Assembly (NCBI RefSeq): GCF_900110375.1 | Contig: NZ_FODN01000001.1 | Coordinates: 248,001 to 312,000 of the forward strand | Origin: Flavobacterium sinopsychrotolerans | GTDB taxonomy: Bacteria > Bacteroidota > Bacteroidia > Flavobacteriales > Flavobacteriaceae | Direction of reading: 5' to 3' | Length of the DNA: 64,000 nt | Shown: piece after piece, positions 1 through 8,072 of the stretch | Numbering within the stretch: position 1 is the stretch's first letter | Layout of the letters: each line of letters begins with the position of its first letter | Translations under genes and position numbers: made by a program | The notes under the pieces: model-generated | Told to the model about the DNA's origin: nothing | What the model saw: the letters and a program-made list of their open reading frames with translations, nothing else | The model's database searches: none

Positions 1-2375
1 TCTTTTGCTCCTTCCGGATTCAAATCCACTAGTTTTGCCAAAAATTGAACACCGTTTATTTCCTGTATTTCAGCAATTAAACTGGTTTTCAAATTTTTGA
101 CTTTATCTTTTACCAAAGCCTCAATTTGTTTCGCTAATTTGGCATTTTCTTCTTGCATCGAATGAACGGCTTTCAGAATATCCTGAGGATTTTTCAAAGC
201 TGATTTTACTTCATTCAATGTATTTTCATACGAAGCAAAATGTGCTTTAACAGCATCACTCGTAATCGCTTCGATACGACGAATTCCTGCAGCAACCGCT
301 CCTTCAGAAACGATTTTGAAATGCCAGATTTCAGCTGTGTTTTTTACGTGAATTCCACCGCACAATTCCATGCTTTCGCCAAATTTAATCGCACGAACCT
401 CATCGCCATATTTCTCTCCAAAAAGCGCCATTGCTCCTTCTTGAACCGCTTGCGCAAAAGGAATATTTCTTCTTTCGACAAGTGGTAATTGCTCTTGAAT
501 TCTTGCGTTTACAAAATCTTCCACTTGCTGCAATTCGGTTTCCGTCATTTTAGCAAAATGTGAAAAGTCAAAACGCAAATAGTTTGGATTTACTAACGAA
601 CCTTTTTGTTCTACGTGAGTTCCCAAAATACTTCTCAAAGCTTGGTGCATCAAGTGCGTAGCTGAGTGATTTCTAGAAGACAAGCTTCTCAAATCCTGAT
701 TTACTTTAGCAATAAAACCAGCGTTTACATTCTCTGGCAATTTTTTTGCAAAATGCAAAATCAGGTTATTTTCTTTTTTAGTATCGATGATTTCGATGGT
801 TTCATTTGCAGAAACCAACAATCCTTTATCGCCTACTTGTCCTCCACCTTCTGGATAGAATGGCGTATTATCTAAAACGATTTGGTATAAAACCCCGTCT
901 TTTTTACTGTCCACTTTACGGATACGAGTAATTTTTACGTCACTTTCTGATTGATCGTAACCTACAAATGTTTCTACATTTCCTGGAATCAATACTGACC
1001 AGTCTTCGGTAGAAACTTCTGACGCTGCGCGGGAACGATTTTTTTGTTCTTGCATAGCAGCATTAAAACCAGCTTCGTCCAGTTCGAATCCTTTTTCTCT
1101 TAGGATTAAAGCTGTTAAGTCAATTGGAAATCCGAAAGTATCGTATAATTCAAATGCTTTTGTTCCAGAAACGGTTGAACCTTTGGTTTCGGCAACTACA
1201 TTTTCCAATAATTGCAATCCTTGGTCTAGTGTTCTTAAGAATGAAGCTTCTTCTTCACGAATCACATTTATAACCAATTGTTGTTGCGATTTGATTTCCG
1301 GAAAAAATTCCCCCATTTGATTCGCCAAAACAGCAACCAATTGATTGATGAAAGGTTCTTTGGTATTCAAGAACGTAAATCCGTAACGAATTGCACGACG
1401 TAAAATTCTACGAATTACGTAACCAGCACCAGTGTTTGATGGTAATTGTCCGTCAGCAATAGCAAAAGCTACGGCACGAACGTGATCAACCACTACACGA
1501 ATAGCAATATTAGTTTTGTTTTGCTCTTCGCTAATATTTAAAACTTCGTTTGAAGTGTATTTTAATCCTGTAATTTGTTCTACTTTTTCAATAAGTGGCA
1601 TAAAAACATCGGTGTCATAATTCGAAGTTTTTCCTTGTAATGCCATACACAAACGCTCAAATCCCATTCCGGTATCAACGTGTTTTGCAGGCAATTTTTC
1701 CAGAGAACCATCGGCTTTACGGTTAAATTCCATAAATACATTGTTCCAAATTTCCACTACTTGCGGATGGTCATTGTTTACCAAACTTTTTCCAGAAACT
1801 AAAGCTTTCTCTTCTGCAGAACGAATGTCAACGTGAATTTCTGAACAAGGTCCGCAAGGTCCTTGGTCGCCCATTTCCCAGAAGTTGTCTTTCTTGTTTC
1901 CAAGAATGATGCGGTCTTCGTCAATTAATTCTTTCCAAATATCCCAAGCTTCCTGATCGAACGGTACGTTTTCATCTGGATTTCCTTCGAAAACGGAAAC
2001 GTATAAGTTTTCCTTTGGAATTTTATACACTTCTGTCAAAAGTTCCCAAGCCCAGTTGATAGCTTCTTTTTTGAAATAATCTCCAAAAGACCAGTTCCCC
2101 AACATTTCGAACATCGTGTGATGATAGGTATCAAAACCTACATCTTCTAAATCATTATGTTTTCCTGAAACACGAAGACATTTTTGCGTATCGGCAATTC
2201 TGGTGCTTTTTGGAGTTCCGTTCCCCAAAAAATATTCTTTGAACTGTGCCATTCCTGAGTTATTGAACATCAATGTTGGATCGTCCTTAAGAACTATAGG
2301 TGCCGATGGAACGATTAAGTGTCCTTTTGATGCGAAAAAATCCAGAAATTGTTTACGTACGTCTTGTGATGTCAT
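1..2375 (-). CDS. alaS: Alanyl-tRNA synthetase, C-terminal end cut by window
   Basis: Charges tRNA-Ala with alanine in the cytoplasm. The minus strand reads open from an ATG at 2375 to the window edge, about 791 codons of the roughly 870 usual for the family. The start reads [14 protein letters not shown]. The class II aminoacylation core comes first, followed by the editing domain with its zinc-site motifs HSATHLMH and, further on, CGGIH. Only the tail of the C-terminal (DHHA1-type) domain is missing. The synthetase assignment is certain. The reading frame is intact wherever I followed it. It is divergent from the M23 peptidase gene, with a repeat element between them. Confidence 0.97.
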   Translation of the reverse strand, partial: MTSQDVRKQFLDFFASKGHLIVPSAPIVLKDDPTLMFNNSGMAQFKEYFLGNGTPKSTRIADTQKCLRVSGKHNDLEDVGFDTYHHTMFEMLGNWSFGDYFKKEAINWAWELLTEVYKIPKENLYVSVFEGNPDENVPFDQEAWDIWKELIDEDRIILGNKKDNFWEMGDQGPCGPCSEIHVDIRSAEEKALVSGKSLVNNDHPQVVEIWNNVFMEFNRKADGSLEKLPAKHVDTGMGFERLCMALQGKTSNYDTDVFMPLIEKVEQITGLKYTSNEVLNISEEQNKTNIAIRVVVDHVRAVAFAIADGQLPSNTGAGYVIRRILRRAIRYGFTFLNTKEPFINQLVAVLANQMGEFFPEIKSQQQLVINVIREEEASFLRTLDQGLQLLENVVAETKGSTVSGTKAFELYDTFGFPIDLTALILREKGFELDEAGFNAAMQEQKNRSRAASEVSTEDWSVLIPGNVETFVGYDQSESDVKITRIRKVDSKKDGVLYQIVLDNTPFYPEGGGQVGDKGLLVSANETIEIIDTKKENNLILHFAKKLPENVNAGFIAKVNQDLRSLSSRNHSATHLMHQALRSILGTHVEQKGSLVNPNYLRFDFSHFAKMTETELQQVEDFVNARIQEQLPLVERRNIPFAQAVQEGAMALFGEKYGDEVRAIKFGESMELCGGIHVKNTAEIWHFKIVSEGAVAAGIRRIEAITSDAVKAHFASYENTLNEVKSALKNPQDILKAVHSMQEENAKLAKQIEALVKDKVKNLKTSLIAEIQEINGVQFLAKLVDLNPEGAK

Positions 2376-2468
2376 TTTTTTTATTTAAATATTTAAAGAT
2401 TCAAAAATTTAAAGATTATTTACAATTGAATTTTTCAATCTTTTAATCATTAAATCTTTTAATTTCTT

Positions 2469-2613
2469 TTGCCCCAGATAAAAGTGAAAAGCTTCTAGTT
2501 TTATACATCTATTTTTTCTTGAGGTGGCAGAGCGACCGGAGGAAGCTCCTGCTGGCTCATTAGAAAAAAAGATTTATAAACGAGAACTTGTAACGAATAG
2601 CTGGAATAGGCAC
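2469..2613 (+). repeat. Intergenic repeat, copy A (long form)
   Basis: This element fills much of the 341-bp gap between alaS and the M23 gene. It starts with GCCCCAGATAAAAGTG and ends with AACGAATAGCTGGAATAGG. The same ends, slightly diverged, bound copies at 14801-14890 (reversed) and 61541-61725. Its middle shares AGCGACC and GGAAGCTC with the 61541 copy. It is non-coding and contains A/T-rich arms able to pair. The rest of the gap is A/T-rich with no gene that I can see. Confidence 0.6.
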
Positions 2614-2662
2614 ATTATTTTATTTATTCCTGAAAAAAGGGTGTAACAAATGAAACATTTCT

Positions 2663-2670
2663 TAAATTTG
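2663..2670 (+). promoter_or_regulatory. Candidate -7 promoter element for the M23 gene
   Basis: TAAATTTG matches the Bacteroidota -7 consensus TAnnTTTG and lies 46 bp before the ATG. I see no clear TTG at the -33 position, so this is a moderate call. Confidence 0.45.
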
Positions 2671-2716
2671 TTCGTCTAACCTTTTTACAGTGTGCAAAAA
2701 TAGGGTATTTTAAAAT

Positions 2717-3694
2717 ATGTCGAAAGTAAAATATTATTACGATTCCGAAAATCTAGCCTATAGAAAAATAAAAACACGAAAAAGAAGAAAACTTGGTGTT
2801 ATTATGCTGTTTTTATTGGCATCGGCATTGTTTGGTTTTTTGAGTTTTGTAGTTTTATTGAACACTCCTTATTTTGAAACGCCAAAAGACCGTTTGCAAG
2901 CGCGCGAAATTGAAAATTTGAGATTGAATTATGCGCTGCTGAACAAAAAAATGGATCAGATAAATGGCGTTGTTGAGGCTATTGAGGATCGAGATAATAA
3001 TTTGTATCGGGTGTATTTCAACAAATCGGCGATTCCGGATTCTATTCGAAAAGCGGGATTACCAGGAAAAAACAGATACCAATTATTAGAAGGATATGAC
3101 AATTCACAATTGGTCATTAATACCACTAAAAGGATTGATGTCCTTAGCAAGGAATTAGCGATTCAGTCAAAATCACTGGATGCAATTTTGAAATTGGCAG
3201 AAGCCAAAAGTGATTTTTTGTCAGCTATTCCTGCCATTCAGCCAGTACGAAATGAAAATTTAAAACAAATGGCTTCTGGTTTTGGATACCGAACGGATCC
3301 TTTTACAAAAGCAAGGAAGATGCATGAAGGCATGGATTTTACAGCTAAAACAGGCTCTCCCATTTATGCCACTGGCGACGGAGTTGTAGCAAAAGCAGAC
3401 AATACTGCCTCAGGATATGGAAATCATATTGTTATTCGGCATGGATTTGGATACGAAACTTTATACGCACACTTGAGCAAATATAAAGCGAGAGCGGGAC
3501 AACGTGTAAAACGAGGCGACGTTATAGGATATGTGGGAAGCACGGGAAGATCCGAAGGACCGCACTTGCATTATGAGGTTCACAAGGACAAAAAAGTGGT
3601 GAATCCGCTTAATTTTTATTACGGAAATATTTCGGCTGTAGAATATGTTGTGATTGCACAATTAGCAAATCAAGAGAATCAATCATTAGATTAA
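2717..3694 (+). CDS. Membrane-anchored M23 (LytM-type) metallopeptidase
   Basis: Probable peptidoglycan endopeptidase, or regulator of one, facing the periplasm. It has 325 residues: a basic N-terminus, one transmembrane segment at about residues 27-49 (VIMLFLLASALFGFL), a charged, probably coiled-coil stretch at about 60-180, then a LytM domain at about 190-300. The zinc ligands are visible as HEGMDF (HxxxD) and HLHYEVH (HxH), so the enzyme looks catalytically competent. There is no cleavable signal peptide, so it is probably anchored in the inner membrane. The next gene is a MerR regulator 95 bp downstream, an order often seen in Flavobacteriaceae. The precise substrate cannot be read from the sequence. 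Confidence 0.9.
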   Translation: MSKVKYYYDSENLAYRKIKTRKRRKLGVIMLFLLASALFGFLSFVVLLNTPYFETPKDRLQAREIENLRLNYALLNKKMDQINGVVEAIEDRDNNLYRVYFNKSAIPDSIRKAGLPGKNRYQLLEGYDNSQLVINTTKRIDVLSKELAIQSKSLDAILKLAEAKSDFLSAIPAIQPVRNENLKQMASGFGYRTDPFTKARKMHEGMDFTAKTGSPIYATGDGVVAKADNTASGYGNHIVIRHGFGYETLYAHLSKYKARAGQRVKRGDVIGYVGSTGRSEGPHLHYEVHKDKKVVNPLNFYYGNISAVEYVVIAQLANQENQSLD

Positions 3695-3789
3695 TGCTCC
3701 AGAAAGTGATCAGTTTTAAGTTTTAAGTGATCAGGTGTAGGAGAAAAAAAGTCTACAGGTTGCAGAATTAAAAGTCAAATAAAAGAAAC

Positions 3790-4122
3790 ATGCATATTGA
3801 GCTTTCTAAAGATAAAAGATATTACAGTATTGGCGAAGTAGCCAAAGCATTTGACGTGAATGCATCGCTGATTCGTTTTTGGGACAATGAATTTGATATT
3901 CTGAAACCAAAAAAGAATGCGAAAGGCAATCGAATGTTTACTCCTGAGGATATCACTAATTTACAACTGATCTATCATTTGGTCAAAGAAAGAGGTTTTA
4001 CGCTGGAAGGTGCCAAAACCCATTTAAAAGAAGGACAAAAGAAGACTTTGGATAAGTTTGAAATTATTCGAAAATTAGAAACGATACGCACACAATTAAC
4101 AAATATTAAAAACGAATTGTAG
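3790..4122 (+). CDS. MerR-family transcriptional regulator
   Basis: This 110-residue DNA-binding protein has an N-terminal MerR winged helix (YYSIGEVAKAFDVNASLIRFW) followed by a short helical tail. It lacks a cysteine-rich effector domain, so it is the short class typical of Bacteroidota rather than a metal sensor. Its targets are unknown. It lies downstream of the M23 gene and 66 bp before lemA in the same direction, so it may be read with either. Confidence 0.88.
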   Translation: MHIELSKDKRYYSIGEVAKAFDVNASLIRFWDNEFDILKPKKNAKGNRMFTPEDITNLQLIYHLVKERGFTLEGAKTHLKEGQKKTLDKFEIIRKLETIRTQLTNIKNEL

Positions 4123-4188
4123 TCAGCACGACTACTTCCCAATTAAAAATTTTAAACAATTAAATAATAAACATTAAATTAAGTAAAC

Positions 4189-4776
4189 ATGAGAAGATTT
4201 TTGCCTTGGATTATCGGAGCGGTTGTAATTTTTGTAATTTACAGCTGGGTTAAAGGAATTAATAATACTGCAGTAACGTTAAACCAAAATGTAGAACAAT
4301 CTTGGGGTGATGTGCAAACCGCGTATCAAAGAAGAAATGACCTTATTGGGAATTTAGTAAACACCGTGAAAGGTGCCGCTGATTTTGAAAAAAGCACGTT
4401 GACAGCAGTTATCGAAGCGCGTTCTAAAGCTACTTCTGTAAAAATTGATCCAGCAAATATTACTCCGGAACAATTAGCGGAATTCAACAAAGCGCAAAGT
4501 GGCGTGAGCAGTTCATTGTCTCGATTATTAGTAACTGTTGAAGCATATCCTGAATTGAAAGCCAACCAAAATTTCTTGAAATTACAAGATGAATTGGCAA
4601 GTACAGAAAATCAAATTCTAACGGCGAGAACGCGTTTCAACGAAGCGGTAAAACCATATAACTCTCACATCAAAACGTTTCCAAACAGCTTATTTGCTGG
4701 ATTATTCGGATTCAAAGAGAAAGCATACTTTACTGCAGTTGAAGGTGCAGATAAACCAGTTGAAGTAAAATTCTAA
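4189..4776 (+). CDS. lemA: LemA family protein
   Basis: This 195-residue LemA protein has an N-terminal hydrophobic anchor (residues about 4-20, FLPWIIGAVVIFVIYSWV) followed by the helical LemA core, which includes the typical VEQSWGDVQTAYQRRNDLI stretch. LemA proteins are membrane-anchored with an alpha-helical bundle; their biochemical role is not settled. It is the first gene of a tight operon with two TPM-domain genes, with only 11 bp to the next start. LemA-TPM-TPM is a recurring bacterial arrangement, which supports the family call. Confidence 0.93.
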   Translation: MRRFLPWIIGAVVIFVIYSWVKGINNTAVTLNQNVEQSWGDVQTAYQRRNDLIGNLVNTVKGAADFEKSTLTAVIEARSKATSVKIDPANITPEQLAEFNKAQSGVSSSLSRLLVTVEAYPELKANQNFLKLQDELASTENQILTARTRFNEAVKPYNSHIKTFPNSLFAGLFGFKEKAYFTAVEGADKPVEVKF

Positions 4777-4787
4777 TCTAAAAAACA

Positions 4788-5225
4788 ATGTCAAAAGTAG
4801 AAGATTTTTTAACCAAAGAAGATGAACAAGAAATTGTTGAAGCTATTCGTATGGCTGAAAAAAATACTTCTGGCGAGATTAGAGTTCATATAGAAAAAAC
4901 AACTTCCATGGATGCATATGATCGCGCCATGGAAGTTTTTCATGAACTAAAAATGGATGAAACCGAACTTCAAAATGGTGTTTTAATTTACTTAGCGGTA
5001 GAAGACAGACATTTTGTAATTTGTGGTGACAAAGGCATTAATGACGTCGTACAAGATGATTTTTGGAATTGTACACGAGACATTATGGTGACTGAGTTCA
5101 AAAAAGGAGATTTCAAGCAAGGTCTTATCGATGGAATTACAAGAGCCGGAGAACAATTGCAGAAATATTTTCCTTGGCTGGAAGGCGACACAAATGAATT
5201 ATCAAACGAAATATCTAGAGGATAA
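4788..5225 (+). CDS. TPM domain protein, soluble form
   Basis: This 145-residue protein is essentially one TPM (TLP18.3/Psb32/MOLO-1 type) domain, with SGEIRVHIEKT near the start and HFVICGDKGIND in the middle. It has no signal peptide and no obvious membrane segment, unlike its downstream partner, so it is probably cytoplasmic or membrane-associated through the partner. Its stop codon overlaps the next start by one base (TAATG), which suggests translational coupling. Related TPM proteins take part in photosystem II repair in plants; that function cannot apply here, and the bacterial role is unknown. Confidence 0.88.
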   Translation: MSKVEDFLTKEDEQEIVEAIRMAEKNTSGEIRVHIEKTTSMDAYDRAMEVFHELKMDETELQNGVLIYLAVEDRHFVICGDKGINDVVQDDFWNCTRDIMVTEFKKGDFKQGLIDGITRAGEQLQKYFPWLEGDTNELSNEISRG

Positions 5226-6034
5226 TGCTATTACAAAAAAAGAATACTACAATTTTCCTAATGCTCTTTGTTTGTTTGTTATTCACACAAATTGGCTTTG
5301 CGCAATTTACCATTCCTGAAAAACCAACTTTACAAACTTCTGTTTATGATTATGCGAATGTTTTAAGCGCAACAGAAAAAGCTCAATTAGAAGAAAAACT
5401 GATTAAATATTCTGATTCTACAACCACTCAAATTGTGATTGTTACGATAGAAACCCTCAAAGGGGAAGATATTGGTATTCTTACTCCAAAATGGGGACAA
5501 ACTTGGGGAATTGGAGGAACAGCAAAAAATGATAATGGCGTTCTTATTTTATTGGCTAAAGCCGAAAGAAAAATATGGATCTCAGCAGGTTATGGTCTTG
5601 AAGATCGATTGACTGCAGGTATTGGTGGAGAAATTACCCGAAACATTATTATTCCTGAATTTAAAGCAGGAAGTTATTACAAAGGACTTGATAAAGGAAC
5701 GGATGCTCTATTTGATGTTTTCAAAGGAAAATACAAAGGCGAACGAGTTAAAGCAGCCAAAGATAAAGGATTCCCTATTTTGCCTATCATTATTATTGTC
5801 ATCATTATACTGGTGCTGATATCGCGAAACAAAGGTGGCGGCAATTCCGGTAACAGAGGTGGCGGAATAGGACCTAGTTTATTAGACGTCATTATCCTTA
5901 GTAGCTTAGGCAGAAATAGTGGCGGAGGTGGTTTCGGCGGAAGTTCATCTGGTGGTGGATTTGGCGGAGGCGGTTTCGGCGGTGGATTTGGTGGCGGAGG
6001 TTTCTCTGGCGGTGGATCTGGTGGAGATTGGTAA
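5225..6034 (+). CDS. Exported TPM domain protein with Gly-rich tail (YgcG-like)
   Basis: This 269-residue protein has a signal peptide (residues about 1-27, ending in IGFAQ), a TPM domain at about 35-175 (VYDYANVLS, then WISAGYGLEDRLT), a transmembrane segment at about 188-202 (rich in Ile/Val), and a C-terminal tail made almost entirely of Gly, Ser and Phe with GGGFGG-like repeats. That layout is the usual one for membrane-bound TPM proteins coupled to LemA. The TPM domain would face the periplasm. The low-complexity tail follows the membrane span and would be cytoplasmic. Translationally coupled to the preceding gene; a strong terminator follows 17 bp later. Confidence 0.9.
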   Translation: MLLQKKNTTIFLMLFVCLLFTQIGFAQFTIPEKPTLQTSVYDYANVLSATEKAQLEEKLIKYSDSTTTQIVIVTIETLKGEDIGILTPKWGQTWGIGGTAKNDNGVLILLAKAERKIWISAGYGLEDRLTAGIGGEITRNIIIPEFKAGSYYKGLDKGTDALFDVFKGKYKGERVKAAKDKGFPILPIIIIVIIILVLISRNKGGGNSGNRGGGIGPSLLDVIILSSLGRNSGGGGFGGSSSGGGFGGGGFGGGFGGGGFSGGGSGGDW

Positions 6035-6050
6035 AATATATAAAATAATT

Positions 6051-6076
6051 AAAAGCTGCAATCGCAGCTTTTTTTT
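6051..6076 (+). terminator. Intrinsic terminator of the lemA operon
   Basis: AAGCTGC and GCAGCTT form a 7-bp stem with a 4-base loop, followed by a T run. Confidence 0.85.
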
Positions 6077-6176
6077 GTCTATAAATAGCACTTCATAATA
6101 GTTTTTACTGCTTAAAAAACAACTTCACCATACAAAAAATTAAATGTCTTTTTAGTTAAATTAGTAGTAACAATTT

Positions 6177-6184
6177 TATCTTTG
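6177..6184 (+). promoter_or_regulatory. -7 promoter element for the 6209 gene
   Basis: TATCTTTG matches TAnnTTTG and lies 24 bp before the ATG. The -33 TTG is not clear. Confidence 0.55.
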
Positions 6185-6208
6185 AATAAGAAACTAAATT
6201 TTTAAATA

Positions 6209-7210
6209 ATGAAAAAATTAAAATTATCGCATGGTATCGTGATCCTAATTTTATGCACTGGATTGCAAGGATACGCACAATTTAGTGGTTGGAAAGAAAA
6301 AGCATTACAAGCAGGCGCTGCTTTGGGTGCCAAAAAAATGGGACTTGATCAAGTGCTGAAAAAACCAGAATCGATTACCACTTCATTTGAAGATGTGGAC
6401 CAAACAGGATCAAAATTGCCTGATTTACTAGTAGTCAAAAACGCGCAACCATTGTATTTGTTACCAAAAGCTACTGAAGGTGGTTATGTATTGTGCGATG
6501 GTTTTTATGAAATGAGTGCGAAAAGTTATTGTTTAAAAGCAGGTACCTTTGCACCATCTCAAGGCGATGGATACATGTACGCACCTACTCTAGGTCCTAA
6601 GCAAGAAATTGTAACTACTATTTTAAAAAATGGCGAAAAACATCCTGAAATAAAGCAGCACAACATACAAGAATTATTGTGGGCTATTATAGCTAGAGCC
6701 CGTTTTGCCGATTTCAGTGGGCAATTGAAACTTACTGCTGTCGCACTATTGAGTACAGCCGAATTAACACACCTTGAAGGTGGCATGCTAGGTGTATTGC
6801 CTGCGAGCATTATGAATCAAGCAAAATCAAAACTTCCTGAAGCGGTACAAAATGTTTTTGAAGCCGAAAATAACATTCGACAAATGGTAGCTAATGGGAA
6901 TTATACCTACGCCGAAATGGAAAAATACGCGATCATTGCCGGTATGGCACCTGTACGCACGGATATTCCAAGTGGGATTTGGACTTTACACCCAGATGGA
7001 TACTACATTCGGTATTTTCCCTCTGGTTATGCAATAACCAAAGTACAACTTTATGTTCCCAAAACACTATTAGTTACAGGAAAACGAATTGTTTATGACG
7101 CTACTAATGACATTGCATGTCCGGCAAATGTGGGTTCGCAACGACTAGCACAAACAAATGAACCCTTAAATCCAGATTACACTATTAAATTAAAAAGCAC
7201 TTGTAAATAA
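6209..7210 (+). CDS. Exported protein of unknown function
   Basis: This 333-residue protein has a Sec signal peptide (residues about 1-24, ending in QGYAQ). I do not recognise a named family. Visible features are a conserved-looking block around residues 95-165 (YCLKAGTFAPSQGDGYMYAP, then a helical ELLWAIIARARFADF), a hydrophobic alanine-rich stretch near the N-terminus (GAALGAKKMG), and six cysteines in the predicted mature protein. It has no lipobox and no evident type IX C-terminal domain. Single-gene unit: it has its own -7 element and a terminator downstream. It could be an outer-membrane-associated or periplasmic protein, but no enzymatic role can be assigned. Confidence 0.85.
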   Translation: MKKLKLSHGIVILILCTGLQGYAQFSGWKEKALQAGAALGAKKMGLDQVLKKPESITTSFEDVDQTGSKLPDLLVVKNAQPLYLLPKATEGGYVLCDGFYEMSAKSYCLKAGTFAPSQGDGYMYAPTLGPKQEIVTTILKNGEKHPEIKQHNIQELLWAIIARARFADFSGQLKLTAVALLSTAELTHLEGGMLGVLPASIMNQAKSKLPEAVQNVFEAENNIRQMVANGNYTYAEMEKYAIIAGMAPVRTDIPSGIWTLHPDGYYIRYFPSGYAITKVQLYVPKTLLVTGKRIVYDATNDIACPANVGSQRLAQTNEPLNPDYTIKLKSTCK

Positions 7211-7234
7211 ACTTGTGATTTAAGCCAATACAGT

Positions 7235-7273
7235 AAAAGGATGAAGACTGCTGTACGCCTCTTTATCCTTTTT
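7235..7273 (+). terminator. Intrinsic terminator after the 6209 gene
   Basis: AAAAGGATGAAGA pairs with TCTTTATCCTTTT (one G-T pair) around a 12-base loop, ending in Ts. Confidence 0.75.
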
Positions 7274-7342
7274 CAAATTAGAGTAAGGAATCACAATAAT
7301 AAAACACACATCCTGAACGTCTAAAAACTTCATAAATTAGAA

Positions 7343-7371
7343 TTGTTTCGTTTAAAAAACAAGTACCTTTA
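7343..7371 (+). promoter_or_regulatory. Candidate promoter of the Rrf2 gene
   Basis: TTG at 7343-7345 and TACCTTTA at 7364-7371 are 18 bp apart. The last base deviates from TAnnTTTG. It lies 43 bp before the start codon. Confidence 0.45.
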
Positions 7372-7414
7372 GCCTAGTTTTTAATAGACTTAAAAAGCGT
7401 AATACGAATACCAA

Positions 7415-7828
7415 ATGCTTTCACAAAAAACCAAATATGCACTTAAAGCACTGCTCTATTTAGCAGAACAAGACGTAAACCATATCTCTAAAACAGTAGA
7501 AATTGCTGAGGCAGCCTCTATTCCAAAAAAATTTTTGGAACAGATTCTGTTGGATTTAAAGCGTGGCCATTTCGTAGGAAGCAAACAAGGGAAATTTGGT
7601 GGTTATTATCTTTTAAAATCTAAAAACGACATTACTTTAGCTGATATTCACCGACTTTTTGATGGTGCAATTGCATTACTTCCTTGTGCATCATTGAATT
7701 TTTACGAACGCTGTTCTGATTGTGTCGATGAATCGGAATGCCTGCTACGACATGGATTGATTACCATTAGAGAGGAAACTTTAAAGGCCATGCAAGGTAT
7801 TACTATTGCTTCATTGGTAAAAAAATAA
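7415..7828 (+). CDS. Rrf2-family regulator with four cysteines
   Basis: This 137-residue protein has an N-terminal winged helix (MLSQKTKYALKALLYLAEQ) and a wing with GKFGGYYL, typical of Rrf2/IscR/CymR regulators. Cysteines at 91, 100, 103 and 109 could bind an iron-sulfur cluster, as in IscR, although spacing differs between members. Family members sense iron-sulfur status, redox state, nitric oxide or cysteine supply. In Flavobacteriaceae, Rrf2 genes are often next to sulfur-assimilation genes (recalled, not checked here). The next transcript begins with a short ORF ending in Met and Cys codons and encodes a TonB-dependent receptor, so a sulfur-related role is plausible but inferred. Confidence 0.9.
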   Translation: MLSQKTKYALKALLYLAEQDVNHISKTVEIAEAASIPKKFLEQILLDLKRGHFVGSKQGKFGGYYLLKSKNDITLADIHRLFDGAIALLPCASLNFYERCSDCVDESECLLRHGLITIREETLKAMQGITIASLVKK

Positions 7829-7870
7829 AAAAATATATTTTAAACCCTACTAGTTTTATAGAATTAATTA

Positions 7871-7878
7871 TATATTTG
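7871..7878 (+). promoter_or_regulatory. -7 promoter element for the leader ORF and receptor
   Basis: TATATTTG is an exact TAnnTTTG match. It places the transcript start near 7885, about 35 bases before the short ORF and about 190 bases before the receptor gene. Confidence 0.6.
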
Positions 7879-7919
7879 CCTCGAATTTAATATATCATTA
7901 ACAATCCAAATTTAAACGT

Positions 7920-8024
7920 ATGAAAACGTACCGAAGTAAGCTTGCTTTTTTGAATAGGCAAACCCGAAAAAATCCACTAATTATAATTGAGAAAAAGAGT
8001 TCCCAAATGATGTGTATGTGTTAG
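7920..8024 (+). CDS. Short ORF ending MMCMC, candidate Met/Cys-sensing leader peptide
   Basis: A 34-codon ORF lies between the mapped -7 element and the TonB receptor. It starts MKTYRSKLAFLNRQ, is strongly basic in its first half, and ends with codons ATG ATG TGT ATG TGT then TAG. Five sulfur amino-acid codons in a row right before the stop are very unlikely by chance and resemble leader peptides whose translation senses amino-acid supply. The stop lies 48 bases before the receptor start. I do not see a classical terminator hairpin between them, so control would more likely act on translation or Rho access. Function is inferred; translation is not shown. Confidence 0.6.
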   Translation: MKTYRSKLAFLNRQTRKNPLIIIEKKSSQMMCMC

Positions 8025-8072
8025 TAAAAAAAATTTAAATTAAATTCTACTAATTACATATACTTAATATAA

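Noticed and set aside
3706..3732. Direct repeat AGTGATCAG spaced by TTTTAAG after the M23 gene
   Set aside because: Too short and A/T-rich to call a regulatory or mobile feature.
5677..5892. Antisense ORF in the Gly-rich tail of the TPM protein
   Set aside because: It is explained by GC-rich Gly codons read in reverse; it has no promoter or ribosome-binding context.
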